Position numbers and translations under genes: made by a program. The notes beneath the pieces are model-generated. The model made no database searches, was not told the DNA's origin, and was given only the letters and a program-made list of their open reading frames with translations. From NCBI GenBank assembly GCA_034770075.1, contig CM068380.1, forward strand, positions 25,164,638 through 25,228,637: DNA of 64,000 nucleotides, read 5' to 3'. Numbering within the stretch: the stretch's first letter is position 1; the number at the start of each line of letters is the position of its first letter. Positions 9,964 through 22,064 of the stretch are shown one piece after another. Source of the DNA: Aralia elata (Eukaryota; Streptophyta; Magnoliopsida; Apiales; Araliaceae).

Positions 9964-11413
9964 GGAGCTGATCCATAACAAACGTTTGTTATGAGTATTG
10001 TTTCAGCAAACGCATCTCTTATCATTTATTTTAAAATTTAACTAAAGAGATTGAATAAGACTTAGGCTCGACCGCTAGTAGAGTATGCGGCCAATGCGAA
10101 TAACTAGTATGCCCTCATTTTGGCTTTTCAAACTGGCCGCTAGTAGGACCTGCGTTCAGAATACGAGAGATAAAAAAAATGGGTCTAGCCGTAAGTAAAA
10201 CCTGTTACCAAAATACAACGCTTACTAGTTATGAATATGTCGTACAAATCGACATATTGGTTAATCATAATTACAAGAATAGTGAAATAGATGTACGAAG
10301 TTACCTGATTGTGATTGTGAAATTTATGATTTCACTTATAATTTTTACCTCGTAGAATCTGGTATATAATGAATAATTATTTAAAAGATGTGGAATCAAA
10401 TAGACTCTTCAAGTAGGAAATATATATCTTATAGCTTTGGCCACTTGTGATGTTGTCTGACAACTTTCTTATGCACTAGCAAGCAAATCAACTAATTAAA
10501 TATATACACATTAAACATATAAAGCTAAATTGGATGTAGACTAAACATGCAAAGCAAAGGTGTTATCAAATTTGTATTTTTTTTTACCCAACAACTTTCA
10601 TGATACAGTCGCAATCGACATTAGAATGAATTATAAATATCATACCTACTATTTAGCATTTCTATTTCTCCTTTACTATTTCTCCTTTATTACCTATAAA
10701 ATGTATACACTTTCTAAGTTTGATATTTTTTTCCTATTATTATGTTGAGATATTAGAGTACACTAAATATATTACTCATTTGTTCCATCTTCAGCGTAAT
10801 AGTCAATAATTTGGTTGATTCTTCCAAAATTTGTCTCATCAGAGATTTGTACATCGGTCCTCTATCATAATGGAGAAATCTAGTTTGAACAATTGTATTA
10901 ATTGAATTTTCTTGCACGAGATTTCTTTTAAAGATACAATAATGCTAAACAGTTCATTACAAGATCTCACAAGGTAGGAATCATAAGTGGAATCATAAAT
11001 TTCACGACCACAATTAACTTCGTACAGGGCAACAAATTTATCACTACGTCATTATTCTTGTAATTATGATTAACTAGTATGTCAATTTGTATGACATGTT
11101 CATAACTAGTAAGCGTTGTATTCTGGCCACAGATCCTATTCTGGCCACAGGTCCTACCTGCGGCCAGACTCATCTCCTTTTTATCTCCCTGTATTATGGC
11201 CACAAGTTCTACTAGCGGCCAGCTTGAAAAGCCAAAATGAGGGCATAATAGTCATTAGTATGGCGCGCCAATGAGAGTTGCATTGGCCGCAGGTCCTACT
11301 AGCGGTCAGACCCAAGTCTTAATCAATCTCTCCCGTTAGATCTTACAATGAATGGTGAGAGATGCGTTTGTTGGAACAATGTTCATAGCAAACGTTTTCT
11401 ATGGATCGGCTCC
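9964..11413. mobile_element. Non-autonomous Mutator-like element with long terminal inverted repeats
   Basis: The left end reads GGAGCTGATCCATAACAAAC and the right end, on the other strand, GGAGCCGATCCATAGAAAAC. Similarity continues inward for more than 400 bases on each side (about 9,964-10,370 against about 10,970-11,413), including CCCTCATTTTGGCTTTTCAA and GGCCGCTAGTAG. The flanks carry a 10-base direct repeat, CTAAAATAAA (9,953-9,962 and 11,414-11,423). Long TIRs plus a 9-11 bp duplication are the signature of Mutator-like elements. The 600 bp core is AT-rich with no transposase, so the element would need a helper. Confidence 0.8.
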
Positions 11414-11423
11414 CTAAAATAAA

Positions 11424-12344
11424 TAGCTAAATATCCCAAGAGAATCGCATGTTTTGTTATAAAATTACATATTATACTGTTGATATTGTTTTTGTTAATA
11501 TACTTTATTAGATAGAATAATTAATTTAGTTTTTCAGATTTTGTAATTGAATCATATGGTTGGTAATTTTATCATAATATTTTAATAATATTAATTTTTG
11601 TTTAAGATGATTTTAATAAGAAAACTGATTCCTTTCTAAAAAATTTAACTTATGATACAATTATAATATATAATTATTTATTATAAACAAATAAATCTTA
11701 AAATTCAATAATAGTTAATTTATTTAGATGATTGAAAGAGTAGAATATTCATATATTTATTTTAAAAGAATAGAATATTCATATATTAAATTAATGATTA
11801 ACTTATTTATATATTCATATATTCATCTATTTATGTAAACCTAAAATCTTACTTAATTAAACTTGAATAGTTTATTCATATATACATTATAATAATAATA
11901 AAATAATTAGATATTATTGACAATAAGAATATGGAAATTTTAATACAAGGCTGACAAAATAAAAAATTATATAAAAATAAGAGATACGGTAACGAGATAA
12001 TTATGGTGGTAAGAATACAGATGAAAATTGTTTGGAAGTTGGGTGAAAGATGAAAAAGTAGCTAAATGAATATTTATTTGTTTTTTTCCTATTGAATAAA
12101 AAAATTTATTTTTTTTATTTTTAATTATATAATAAATTATTTTCATAGAAATTAAATTGATGGACAAAAAATATTCTTTTTGACTCTTGAGCCTACATAC
12201 ATATACTCCATTCGTCCTCAAAAGAATGTCGAAGTACAAATTTCACACAAATTAAAAAAGAGAGAATATAAAATAAGTATCAATTTTGTCCATAGTGGAC
12301 CCCATGCAAGTATATTAATAAATATTTGTCTATTTAAAATGTCG
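11424..12344. other. AT-rich DNA with a possible truncated Stowaway-type MITE near the end
   Basis: There is no gene here. From about 12,203 the sequence TACTCCATTCGTCCTC resembles the Stowaway end TACTCCCTCCGTCCC, and the following 140 bases (with CATAGTGGACCCCATGC) look like such a MITE. No matching right end was found before the integrase relict begins, so it may be truncated. Confidence 0.35.
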
Positions 12345-12364
12345 TAGGCTGATATGGATAACCA

Positions 12365-13039
12365 GAAGTCATAGTATCTGGCAATGCCAAGAACCTGAAC
12401 AACGAGATGGTGAGAAAGTTGTGTGGCAAATTCAACATCAAACATCTCAATTTAGTCATTTACAGTCCAAAGATAAATGGTGTCGTGGAAGTTACAAACA
12501 AAAATATCAAGAAGACTATGGAGAAGATGTCGGCAAATCACCGAGGATGGTTAGACATGCTGCCTCTTACTCTACTCGTATATCGGACTTCGATTCAGAC
12601 TTCGACTGGAACAACCCCCTATTCATTGATATATGACATAAAGGTCATCTTACCAATTGAAGTTGAAATGTCATCGCTAAGGACATTACTCGATGCCCAG
12701 ATCGACGAAAGTGAGTGGATCCAAAACAGATATAACCAATTATCCTTGATAGATGAAAAGAGAATGACTACAGTATTCCACGGACAATAATACCAACAAC
12801 GAATTTCTCGATCTTACGACAAGAAAGTGTGATCCCAAGAGTTAAAAAAGAATGACTTAGTACTGAAAAAGATCATTTTAGGTCAAGATGAAGCTAAAAG
12901 AAAGTTTGCCCTGAATTGGGAAGGGCCCTTCATTGTCAAATCAGTTTTGTCTAGCGAAGCCTTAATCTTACACGAAATAAATGGTGAAATATTCCCACAA
13001 CCACTTAATTCAGACTTTGTAAAGCAGTTCTATGCATAA
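12365..13039 (+). pseudogene. Integrase C-terminal relict of an old Tat-type Ty3/gypsy element
   Basis: The longest open part (12,407-12,790) encodes the end of a retroelement integrase core: NGVVEVTNKNIKK, then a YRTSIQTSTGTTPYSLIY-type region and a PIEVE motif. The same frame continues past two stops (near 12,788 and 12,830) with LNWEGPFIVK, the C-terminal GPY/F-type segment, and ends QFYA at 13,039. The order is that of Ty3/gypsy integrases of the Tat group. The N-terminal zinc finger and the first catalytic residues are missing. It sits upstream of a minus-strand ORF relict, as in the complete Tat element at 49,278-58,891. Confidence 0.75.
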
Positions 13040-13799
13040 GGAGTGAACCTAGATATTATCATCAACAATCATCAATTCGTGAGACGAGAGAAATGAAGAA
13101 AAAGCTTGGTCCGAGGGCGCAATTGAAAACCTAAAAGGGCGCTACGAGTAAAAGCTTAGGACCAAGACAAGATACAAATGAGTCGACACATTGAAAATCT
13201 AGGAAGGTTGCGTGTGCAACAATGGCAAAAAAAACAGGTATGATTTTCTGTGAACTACGTAAGACCTGATCTCCTTTCAATTCACAGGAATACGTAGGCA
13301 ACCAGTTATGGTGCGGTCTAATCATTACAGAATTCCTAGAACCCTTCGACAATTCGGCACCCTTGAACTATGAAAGACCTAATATCCTCTTAACCTACAG
13401 GAGTATGTAGGCAGCCATTGTGACACGGTCTATGCCAAATCAACAAATCGTTTCCTGCTGTGAAGCCCACAACTCCAGCCTCGCAAATCACGCCAAACCT
13501 AATCAAACTATCACCTCTAGCTAAACCAAGTTCTGAGATCCAATTCAATGAAATTCGAAAGCGTCTCAACATCAACCATCAAATCTGAAACAATTGCCTC
13601 AACAATATGTCGAAGTTATGTTCATCAAGATAAAATGGCGATTAGATAAAGGAAAAAATACATCATAAAGAAAAGTTGACAGAAACATAAATCTTTTCAT
13701 ATATATAATCTATTTGATGTACATGTTTTTTCTCAATGATGAATAACAGAGTATAATCTAGTATTAGCATGAAAATAAAATATAACAAAATCTAAAGAT
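13040..13799. other. 3' region of the old Tat-type relict, repeated short segments
   Basis: This lies between the integrase relict and the antisense ORF relict. Two imperfect copies of a stretch with AAAGACCTAAT or AAGACCTGATCTCCT followed by ACAGGA(A/G)TA(C/T)GTAGGCA occur at about 13,255-13,300 and 13,370-13,415. No intact ORF is seen. This position matches the non-coding region between pol and the antisense ORF of other Tat elements. Confidence 0.4.
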
Positions 13800-14482
13800 C
13801 CGATGTCAGCTGGCCAAGAAGTCAAGTTAGCCAAAGACCTCAGGAGTCTGTGGGACTGTATTAAACCGATGCTCCGCCGCATCAATGTGATCCAACAAGG
13901 TCATCGTCATGCACACGGTCCTATCCTGACCCTCCAAAACACGTCGAGCCTGGCCTATAACCTCATCAGCATACGCCCGATGGGTGTCACGATCAGAGAC
14001 ATCAGCATCCCTCTCAACGAAAGCAGCATCCCGACTTGCTAAGGCCGTCTACATCAAGACCCGAGACTGGTCCCTTTCAAAAGTGAGGACATGGATACGA
14101 CCCTCCAACTCGCTATGGAAGCAGCAATATGATCAGGACTGGCAAGAGCGGCGTTCTCAGCTAAAGCCTATGCCAGGCCAATATAAAGCTTATCCTCTGT
14201 TAAGATCACATAAAAATTTCTTTCGAGGAATGGGCCAGACCGGGTCATTTCTCAAGAACACTAGCTTTGGGGTCATAGTCACGAGTATAATAAGTCAATT
14301 TATAATCTTTAACACCAGCTTTGAATCTAACACTTGTTTTAGTCTCTGTTTGTCCTCCTTAGAGTCCTCCATAAGCTTGTCCTCTGAAGCACTGTCCTCC
14401 TCATCTACCGGGCCCTTTATAACAGTCCCCAGATCCGCATCTAGCCAACTCTGATACTCAGGAGTCCGGCCTGGATGACCAT
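13800..14482 (-). pseudogene. Decayed antisense ORF of the old Tat-type relict (continues at 59,892-59,980)
   Basis: On the minus strand this region reads as protein-like sequence, with acidic runs (GPVDEEDSASEDKL) and a helical segment (about 13,810-14,042), broken by stops and shifts. If the inserted solo LTR is mentally removed with one copy of the ACCAT target repeat, the frame runs on from 59,980-59,892 (ending VSVEFRDG) into HPGRTPEYQSW at 14,480. I read this as the counterpart of antisense ORFs known downstream of pol in several Tat elements. Function is unknown. The positional analogy is good, but I recognise no domain. Confidence 0.5.
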
Positions 14483-15457
14483 TGTAAGACCCCGACTTTA
14501 TGAAATAAAAGTTTATTATTTTCTTTATGATTATTTTTCTAAATAGTGAAGTGTTTAATTGTTATAAATGATAGTTAAGAGTGTTATATGCAAATTATCT
14601 GATAAACAGTATGTCGGAAAATATTCTTTTTGTCGGGGAATATTCTTTCTATCGGGGAATATTATATTCGGTATAGTACGACGGCGCTGAAATGACAATA
14701 TTGTCAACGATAGTGGGCCCCATTGTCGGATACGGATAACGACAGTATTTGTCAACAATATTATCACCTGCAACTGTTAAAATACCCGGTAATAAAAAGA
14801 ACAGTAAAACGCGTTATTCCACAGTAGTACGTGATATTTCACAAGCACACGGTGTTGCACAGTATTTTATATTATTGATTCAATAATTGATAAAGTAGCT
14901 ATTACACAATATTTTGATTCAATAATTGTTACAGTAGCATCTGCATAATACTTTTTATTATTTGTCATGACACTATAACTCATATTATTTGATATGATAT
15001 TTTATCATTATTGACAATGTCTAGAAATTCTGTCAAGAAAAAAGGTTATTTAATTGCGCACCGTTTATACGGAAGGCCCCCTTTTTTCTGAGAATGATCT
15101 GGTTGTCAATATTATAAGTCTATAATATTAATGGTGAATAATTATTGTAAGTTATCTTATATTTCTGTGGGACCCACAACTATTTGATCGGTGGGACCCA
15201 TAATTTATTTTTTTTTGTACTAATTTCTTCAGATTTTATTTTTTTTCGTGTGACCCACATGTCATTCAATAGTAAATTACCGTCAGTAAATAATTAATTC
15301 AATTTTTATTTTACCTTAGGGTTAAAAACCTATGTGAAAGCATATTCTAAGAATATACTATGGTATAAATTATATTAAAAGAATATGTCAAGGGTATAAG
15401 TGTAATAAACCAAGAAAAATTAAAGAAAAGACTAAAATGCCCTCACCTTGATTTTTC

Positions 15458-15466
15458 TATAAATAG
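15458..15466 (+). promoter_or_regulatory. TATA box of the solo LTR
   Basis: TATAAATAG, followed about 30-60 bases later by a CT-rich leader (CTTCCTCTCTCTCTCT at 15,509-15,524), is the usual arrangement of a plant LTR promoter and transcript start. It lies 976 bases from the LTR start, which suits a U3 region of about 1 kb. Confidence 0.55.
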
Positions 15467-15722
15467 GGAGGGTTCGCTTAAGAAATTTTCACACCTTCAT
15501 TGCCTATACTTCCTCTCTCTCTCTAAATTTCTTAAGTTCTCTTAGTGTGCTAGGCTATTGTGAGTATTTGTGAGAATACTAGTATTATCTGAAGTTAGTA
15601 AACTTCATAGAAAGTAACATCCACACTTGTTAACTAAGGTAGGGAATATCATTTCTTTCATACTCATATATAATATCATTTACTTTTATGTTCGTAAGTG
15701 ATATTATACTCATAAAGGTTGT

Positions 15723-16010
15723 TATTCATTCTGTATTAATTTGGGGGGATAACATGTTCGTGCGGTATGACGCATGCCTAGTGAATATCCTTTTGTATTC
15801 ATTTCTTATTATTCTGTGGGAATAACATGTATGTACGGAGTGTCATACCTGGTGAATAACCCTTTGCATTCATTCCTTATTAATCTGTGGGTATAACCTG
15901 TCCGTACGGATTGACGCATACCTGGTGAATAACCCTTTGTATTCATTACTTATTAATCTTTGTGGAAATAATCTGTCTACGCGGATTATCGCATGACGGG
16001 TGAAAATTCA
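15723..16010 (+). repeat. Four tandem copies of a 73-80 bp unit inside the solo LTR
   Basis: Each copy carries a TATTCATT...TATTAAT...TGTGGG(A/T)ATAAC core, a variable C/TGTACGGA-like word, GCATACCTGGTGAATA and CCTTTTG. Copies start near 15,723, 15,796, 15,868 and 15,940 and diverge in the middle. It lies downstream of the TATA box, so in the transcribed part of the LTR. Confidence 0.7.
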
Positions 16011-16420
16011 TTTGTAGTTTCATATATTCTGTTATACTCGTATAACGTATCATTTCTTTTGTACTCTTTAAGGGATATCTTTTTCTTTCACATTTCTCCA
16101 TTTATGATAAGAAATCTTTGTTTGTTTCCAAAACCTTATTTTTAAATGGTGAAAATCCTTGAAAATTAGTAGAATATCCTTAATAGTTTGTGCTTCATCT
16201 AATATCTTTTCACTTGAATCTTTTTATTTCGTTTTATACATTATAGTTGAATCATGAAATAATTTCTTGAATATCATTCTTGAATTTGACTCCACAATTT
16301 AGTCATCGTGTTGGCAATTTGGTCAATCTTCGATACTGATTAAATTATAAATCTTTTTTTATCCTTAATCTCACTGTATCATTATCATCATCCTTATCCT
16401 CATACTTAAATTGTGGTGAT

Positions 16421-16625
16421 AGTTCTCTTTTTCCCGTAGTGCAAAGATGAACTGGCGTGACATGATTTTGACCAAACTGTGTATTGGTATAATCATGACT
16501 TTTGGTGTTACAAATAAAGGCGTATGGTGAAAGTTCTCTTTGGCCCGTAGTGCAAAGATGAACTGGCGTTTGGCATGATCATGACTGGTGATGTTACAAA
16601 TAAATATCTTTGGCACATAGTACAA
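16421..16625 (+). repeat. Direct repeat, period about 111 bp, inside the solo LTR
   Basis: GTTCTCTTT(T/G)(T/G)CCCGTAGTG followed by CAAAGATGAACTGGCG occurs at 16,421 and again at 16,532. A third partial copy (CTTTGGCACATAGTACAAAG) follows at about 16,610. The spacers share ATCATGACT...GGTG...TTACAAATAAA. Confidence 0.7.
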
Positions 16626-17089
16626 AGAGAGACTGTTGAATATAAACTGTTGATTTGGATGTTCATAAACATGAACTATTGATTGGTGTTACAGGGATAA
16701 AATATTGGTAGTGATCCTTTAACTTATAGAAGATGGTAGATATTATAATCTACTTGACTCTTCTAATGGATTATTTGTTCCGCTGCAGTTGTTGTGTTGA
16801 ACAATTATAATATCTTTAAATCTCTGATTTATTATTGTTGAAGACTAAAGATAATTTTTATTCTTCATTATCTTAGTCATGATATTTTCTTACTGGGCTA
16901 TTTGTGCTAACCTTTTCCTTTTTGTTCCATTATTTTCCTCAGGAAAAGAGAGTGTAGCGGGGACTAGCCGGGGAATGGAGTGATGGTCCGAGATAGTAGA
17001 AGCATCTCAATACCTTACTATTAGTGTGACAATAAGTGTATTGAAAATTTAAGATGTATTTGTATTGTGTTGTCGTATTTTGCACGACA

Positions 17090-17310
17090 CACTACAAAAA
17101 AATGGACATTCGGCAACGATTTTTCGGGCGTTGCCAAAAATGCATGTTTAGCAACGAAATTTGTCATTCGTTGCAGTTTGTGAAAGACTTTCATTTTTCG
17201 TAACGAAATTCATAGGTCGTTGCAAAATTTCGTTGCCAATTCGTTGGTGGGGAAAAAATTAATTCTCGTGTATTTACTTTTTTGTTGCCAATGTGTTGGA
17301 GGTAAAAATT
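17090..17310 (+). repeat. Left terminal and subterminal repeats of the CACTA element
   Basis: After the CACTACAAAAAAATGG terminus, the motif GCAACGA or its complement TCGTTGC and close variants occur repeatedly over 220 bases (for example near 17,111, 17,152, 17,169 and 17,219). The Tekay retrotransposon interrupts the element here. The AAATT at 17,306-17,310 is one copy of the Tekay target duplication, and the CACTA sequence resumes at 44,280. Confidence 0.8.
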
Positions 17311-18204
17311 TGTAATGTCCGAGAATTTTTAAACATTGTATTGGTTTATTGTAATATATGAAATTCTTTTTTATTTAATGAATTTAATTGGACCCATGTA
17401 GGTGTTATTAATTAATTATCCAGGTATATGGTCCAATAATTTTTTCGCATTAAAGGGACTCATTAAAAGTTGAATAATTAGTGAGTTAACCCTAAGGAGG
17501 TAATGGCAAGAAAATTTGGGAAGAAAGGTAATAAATGAATTCATTTTACAACTATCAGATTTAAATAATTCAAACGAGAAATGATTGAGCAAATATTTTG
17601 AATAATTAACTAAATTAATTAATTATTCAATTTAAATATTTGACTAGAATATTGCTAATTTAATTTGGGTCATTTCGAATTTGGGCCTAAATTCTCCTGC
17701 TGGGTCACTTTTGTTCAGCCGACCCAATTCTATTTGGGACAACCCATTTCCTTCTCTTACCAAGTTCGGATCATTTCGCCCCGGTAAAACAAATTGGGGG
17801 ACTTAACAGACCTAGCCTCTAACCAGATAGAAACGAGGGGAAAAGGAGAGGTTAAGCCGAGCTAGAGGGGAACCCATCAGCCTAGAATCCTCCATCAATC
17901 AGTCGAAGCGGACGAGCGCGTGACGGGGAAGAGAAAAGGAGCTGTCAACCATGCGCCGACAGTAGCAAGAGGACCGACGGACTGACCAACGATCGAGGCG
18001 GATAATCGACGCAACCGAGTGCCATCGTTCGGACCAAAGGTTCGAAACAGTGGGCGATTGGACCGGTGGGGGTTCGACACTCGAGGATTTGCCGGCGAAG
18101 TTCAGGCGACGTGATGGGAACGATCGAACGTCTACTCTCTCCCTACCGCTGGTCATAGACTCGGTCAAGCAGGTTATTACCCAACAAAGGGGTAAAACTT
18201 CTTC

Positions 18205-18212
18205 TATAAATT
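18205..18212 (+). promoter_or_regulatory. TATA box of the Tekay 5' LTR
   Basis: TATAAATT preceded by ACTTCTTC and followed by GAGCCCC. The same sequence is kept in the 3' LTR at 40,873-40,880. Position is about 0.9 kb into the LTR. This is a promoter prediction from motif and placement only. Confidence 0.5.
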
Positions 18213-18272
18213 GAGCCCCAAACTCTAAGCCCAAGGCTGCCGATTTTAGTTTGTTTTGTAAATTCAGATTAG

Positions 18273-18326
<54 letters not shown>

Positions 18327-19179
18327 CGTAGCAAGGAAAGGGAACCAGGGGAATTGGTCGGTGAATGTCTAGCTGGGTTCGGTACTGTGGAAGAAGAAGA
18401 AGAACGGCGGCTCGGTCGGACCCAAGGTATACCAGTGAACTAACTGTGATAGTTTTTCTTTAGGGATTGTATAATTTTTCTGAACTTGGAAATTTGGGGT
18501 TGCCGACTGTGTTAACATTGGTTATAATATACATTGTTTTGGTTGTATTATGTTGTTCTTGTTTAGGTTTACAAGTCTGGATTGTGTTAATTTCGTTGAG
18601 TTTGATTTAAGAAATCTGGAATCAGTTCGTGTGAATTTTTGGTTGGTTTTATTTTTGGGAAATTTGTATTGTGTTGTTCCTGGTATTGGGTTAATTATTT
18701 CCCTGTATTAGATTGCTTTGTGCATTTGGGTTGTGTTAAAATCTGGTGCAAGAGAACCCCAAGAGGTTCGACAACATGATTGTGGTATCATAAACCGACC
18801 AAGGTTAAGGCTTAGAATGCTCAGTATATGTTCGATTTAATGCCTAAACCAGAATTTGTTTTCTTTTTCTATGTTAACTGTCTGCCAGCAATATGATTTA
18901 TAAAACCCAACATTGGTTTCTGGTGATGCGGCAGTGTATGGCTGGCCACAGACCTTAGAAGAGGTGTTCAGGTTGTATTAAGCTTGTGCTAAGAACCAAA
19001 GTTGGCTAAACTGTGTCCAGAAGCTATGTATAAAATTCGGACTTCCTTTTTGCCAATATGTTTGGTGTTTTGGGTGTGTGTTTTTTTCCTGCCGTTGGTT
19101 TCAAACTTTGGAAAACAGGGGAAGGATGCACATCATAAGGCAGTACTCTGCCCAATTTTCTTTGTAGCTGGGTAGTGAA

Positions 19180-20310
19180 TTGTTAGGTAAAACAATAATA
19201 AAATAACTACTTGCTATTTCAATAATAAATAGCAATTAAAATAATAAGTATTTAAATTACTATTTAGTTAATATTAGTAACAAAAATAATAATTACTTAT
19301 TTCTTTTGCCAATATATAATAAGTGATGATAATGAATATTTACTTATTGTTTAATGAATACTAAATAAATAATTAAGCAGGAATAAAGTGATAAAATAAT
19401 AATTATTTATTATTTATCACTAAAATTAAGAAATAATTAATTATTGTTATAGGTAAGGATAATACATATTTAATTATTATTTATAATAATTAAATATGAG
19501 TAAGGTTAAATAAATAATTATTTATTATTTATTAATAAAAAATAAATAAAGATAATAAATATTTAATTATTATTTTAATTAATAATTAAGTATAAATAAA
19601 GTTAATAATTTAATTATTTATTATTTATCCTTTAATAATAAATAAAGCTAATAAATATTTGATTATTGTTTAACTACTATTAAATAATAATCAAGTATGG
19701 ATAAAATTAATAGATTAACTATTTATTATTTATCCTTAAATAATAAATAAAGCTAATAAATATTTCATTATTGCTTAATTACTATTAAATAATAAGCAAG
19801 TATGAATTAAGTTAATAATTTGATTATTTGTCAATAAGTGATAAATAAAGATAACAAATATTCAATGAAATATTTATTATTTATCAATAAATAGTAGATA
19901 AAGATAATAAATATTTAACTATTATTTAAGTAATACTTAATAATAATTAAGTATGAATATAGTTAATAAAATAATTATTTATTATTAAATAATAAATAAA
20001 GATAATAAATATTTAATTATTATTTAATTAATATTAAATGATAATTAAGTACGAACAAGGTTAACAAATAATTATTTATTATTTATCGATAAATAATAAA
20101 TAAAGGTAATAAATATTTAATTAATATTTAATCTTAAATAATAATTAAGTATAAGTAAAGTTAATAAATAATTACTTATTATTTATCAATAAATAATAAA
20201 TAAAGATAATAAATATTTAATTGTTATTCAAATGATAATTGATAATAATTAAGCATGACAAAAGGTAATGAAATAATTATTATCATAATAAATAAGGATT
20301 GTTAAACCAT
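19180..20310 (+). repeat. AT-rich tandem array inside the Tekay 5' LTR (about 9 units of roughly 100 bp)
   Basis: Units are marked by AATTAAGTATGAATAAAGTT-like anchors at about 19,371, 19,487, 19,586, 19,690, 19,795, 19,935, 20,045, 20,140 and 20,246, separated by ATTATTTATTATTTATC and AATAATAAATAAAG words. The DNA is nearly all A/T and locally self-complementary (TTATTATTTA against TAAATAATAA). Composition and length resemble matrix-attachment-type DNA, but that is only inference. Confidence 0.8.
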
Positions 20311-21618
20311 GTTCAGGGACAGATAATGGTAATGAATTCGGGAAACCAAAGAATAAGTAATCATGATTAGCTACCATCAAGTTAATAGCTAAAGATTATT
20401 AATTTCTGTTTAGCTAATGTTAATTAGTAATTAAATATAGATGGTGAATTTTACCTGTTGAGTAAAAGGTATAGTGAGAGGTGCCAATATACAACTGTTA
20501 ATTGATAAATCGACTTTACCCAATGATAGGTCACTCGAGATCAATTAATTAAAGCTAAACTATATCTGTAGCTGAGCAAACAGGCAAGTTCCTAACCCTA
20601 AACTTCTTACATTATTGCAAGTTCTCCTTTACTCAACTTTTACATTGAGCAAATTTCTAAGCCTTATGCACTATTTTTAATTCGTGCAAAAAGGTATATA
20701 TATACTATTGCAAGTTATTCTTTAAGCTTGAGTTTTTATCTCCAAGCATGCCTTAAGTGGTCTAATTACTTTCTAAATTATTCCACATCTGTATATTTAT
20801 TGACATTCGCACTCATGCATTTGAAATTCGTATATTTAAATTCAGGAATTTACAAACCATTCATGGTTAAGTCTGAACCCTTGTTCGGTCAGACAAATAT
20901 GTGAGAATTTATAAAAGCTATCTGAACCAATCAATGGTAAGGATTCTTAGACTGTATGAACACCCCTTTATTTATAGGGGAGTACCCCACGTACCGTATA
21001 TAAGGTACAAATAGCAGAATTAAATGTTATGCATATACATAGGGTACGCGAGGCTGATCCCCTCAAGTACATTATTCTGTAGCCAGTAACCAGAGGGTCA
21101 ACCAGCTATTGACTCCTTTGGAAGTTATCGTTCAAAGTCTATTTGACTATCAATTTTTCTAAAAGCAATTATTGTTCTTGCTTCTGATTTTTCTAATGTT
21201 GAAATTCCTTAATATCCCTTCATCATGATATATTCTTATTGCCATACTTTAAACTTGCTGGGTAAACTCGTTGCTCATTCTTGCTATATCATGATCTCAT
21301 TGCAGCTAAACCCGAGACGTCAGGGAAGAACAAAGGGAAGGAAAAGATGAAGTGATAGACTTCATGTAGCAGAAGATAAAATTATGTGTAGTTAATTACT
21401 ATAATGTAATTTTAATCCCTGATAGTTATTAGGGTACGGATTGTGTATGTGTTTAAGGTTATTTGTATTCTGGGACTAGTAACACCTTGTAATGAACAAC
21501 GTATGTTTATTTTATTCCGCATTTTAGTTACCATATCTTGTTAGAGGTGAATGTTTGTATTGGATCGTGATGACCGGATCCGGGTACTTGGAGACCCGAA
21601 TTTGGGGGCGTCACAGGT

Positions 21619-21630
21619 TGGTATCAAAGC
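21619..21630 (+). promoter_or_regulatory. Primer binding site (initiator tRNA-Met) of the Tekay element
   Basis: TGGTATCAAAGC, three bases after the LTR end, differs at one position from TGGTATCAGAGC, the complement of the plant initiator tRNA-Met 3' end. This PBS is typical of chromoviruses. The single change may be decay. Confidence 0.85.
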
Positions 21631-21846
21631 TATAGGTTATAAACTTAGGATCGTGAAACCTAGGTTATAATCTTCATAGTAAACTCGTATTGAGTGTTAG
21701 GAGATAAATCGAGGAGATTTAATTATGTGGTTTTGATGAATTGGGGAATTCATTGAGTCGAGTAGTACCTAATGAAATATAACTTCATTTTTTCAATGAA
21801 TATATTTTATTGCTGTACTAATGTTGATTTTCGGTGTGATTGTAGG

Positions 21847-22064
21847 ATGGCTGACAGGGCAGGGACTAGTGGGACCCAGGAGGAAGAGGTATTCATAGAT
21901 ATCCAGTAGTTGCTGAGCAGCTGGTAGGGTATGCTCCTACTGCCCCAGGGGTACCGCTAGAGGAGTCCGAGCAGGAGGAGGACTACCAGAGGGAGCTACC
22001 AGAGCCAGTGGTAGGTAGGGTGATGAGGTCCGGTAGTCAGGACCCTGATGCTGAGGAGGAGGAC
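21847..22064 (+). pseudogene. Tekay accessory ORF upstream of gag, 5' part
   Basis: An ATG at 21,847 opens a frame (MADRAGTSGTQEEE...) that meets TAG after 20 codons. A one-base shift near 21,898-21,905 re-enters an open, acidic Glu/Pro-rich frame, which runs to the Athila insertion at 22,064 and continues at 34,387. I see no known domain in this half. It sits between the PBS and gag, in sense orientation, so it could be made from the same transcript. Function unknown. Confidence 0.6.

Larger units (their letters stand above)
17311..21615 (+). repeat. 5' LTR of the Tekay element (4,305 bp)
   Basis: It starts TGTAATGTCCGAG and ends GGGGGCGTCACA, so TG...CA. It holds a TATAAATT box at 18,205-18,212, a (TA)n microsatellite at about 18,278-18,321 and a 1.1 kb AT-rich tandem array at about 19,180-20,310. 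Differences from the 3' LTR are mostly transitions, with a microsatellite length change and a one-base gap at the very end (GGGGGCGTCACA against GGGGGCGGTCACA). Confidence 0.95.

Noticed and set aside
17895..18234. Minus-strand ORF in the Tekay 5' LTR (also in the 3' LTR)
   Set aside because: Repeated in both LTRs and lies in the U3/R region around the TATA box. Translation has no domain.
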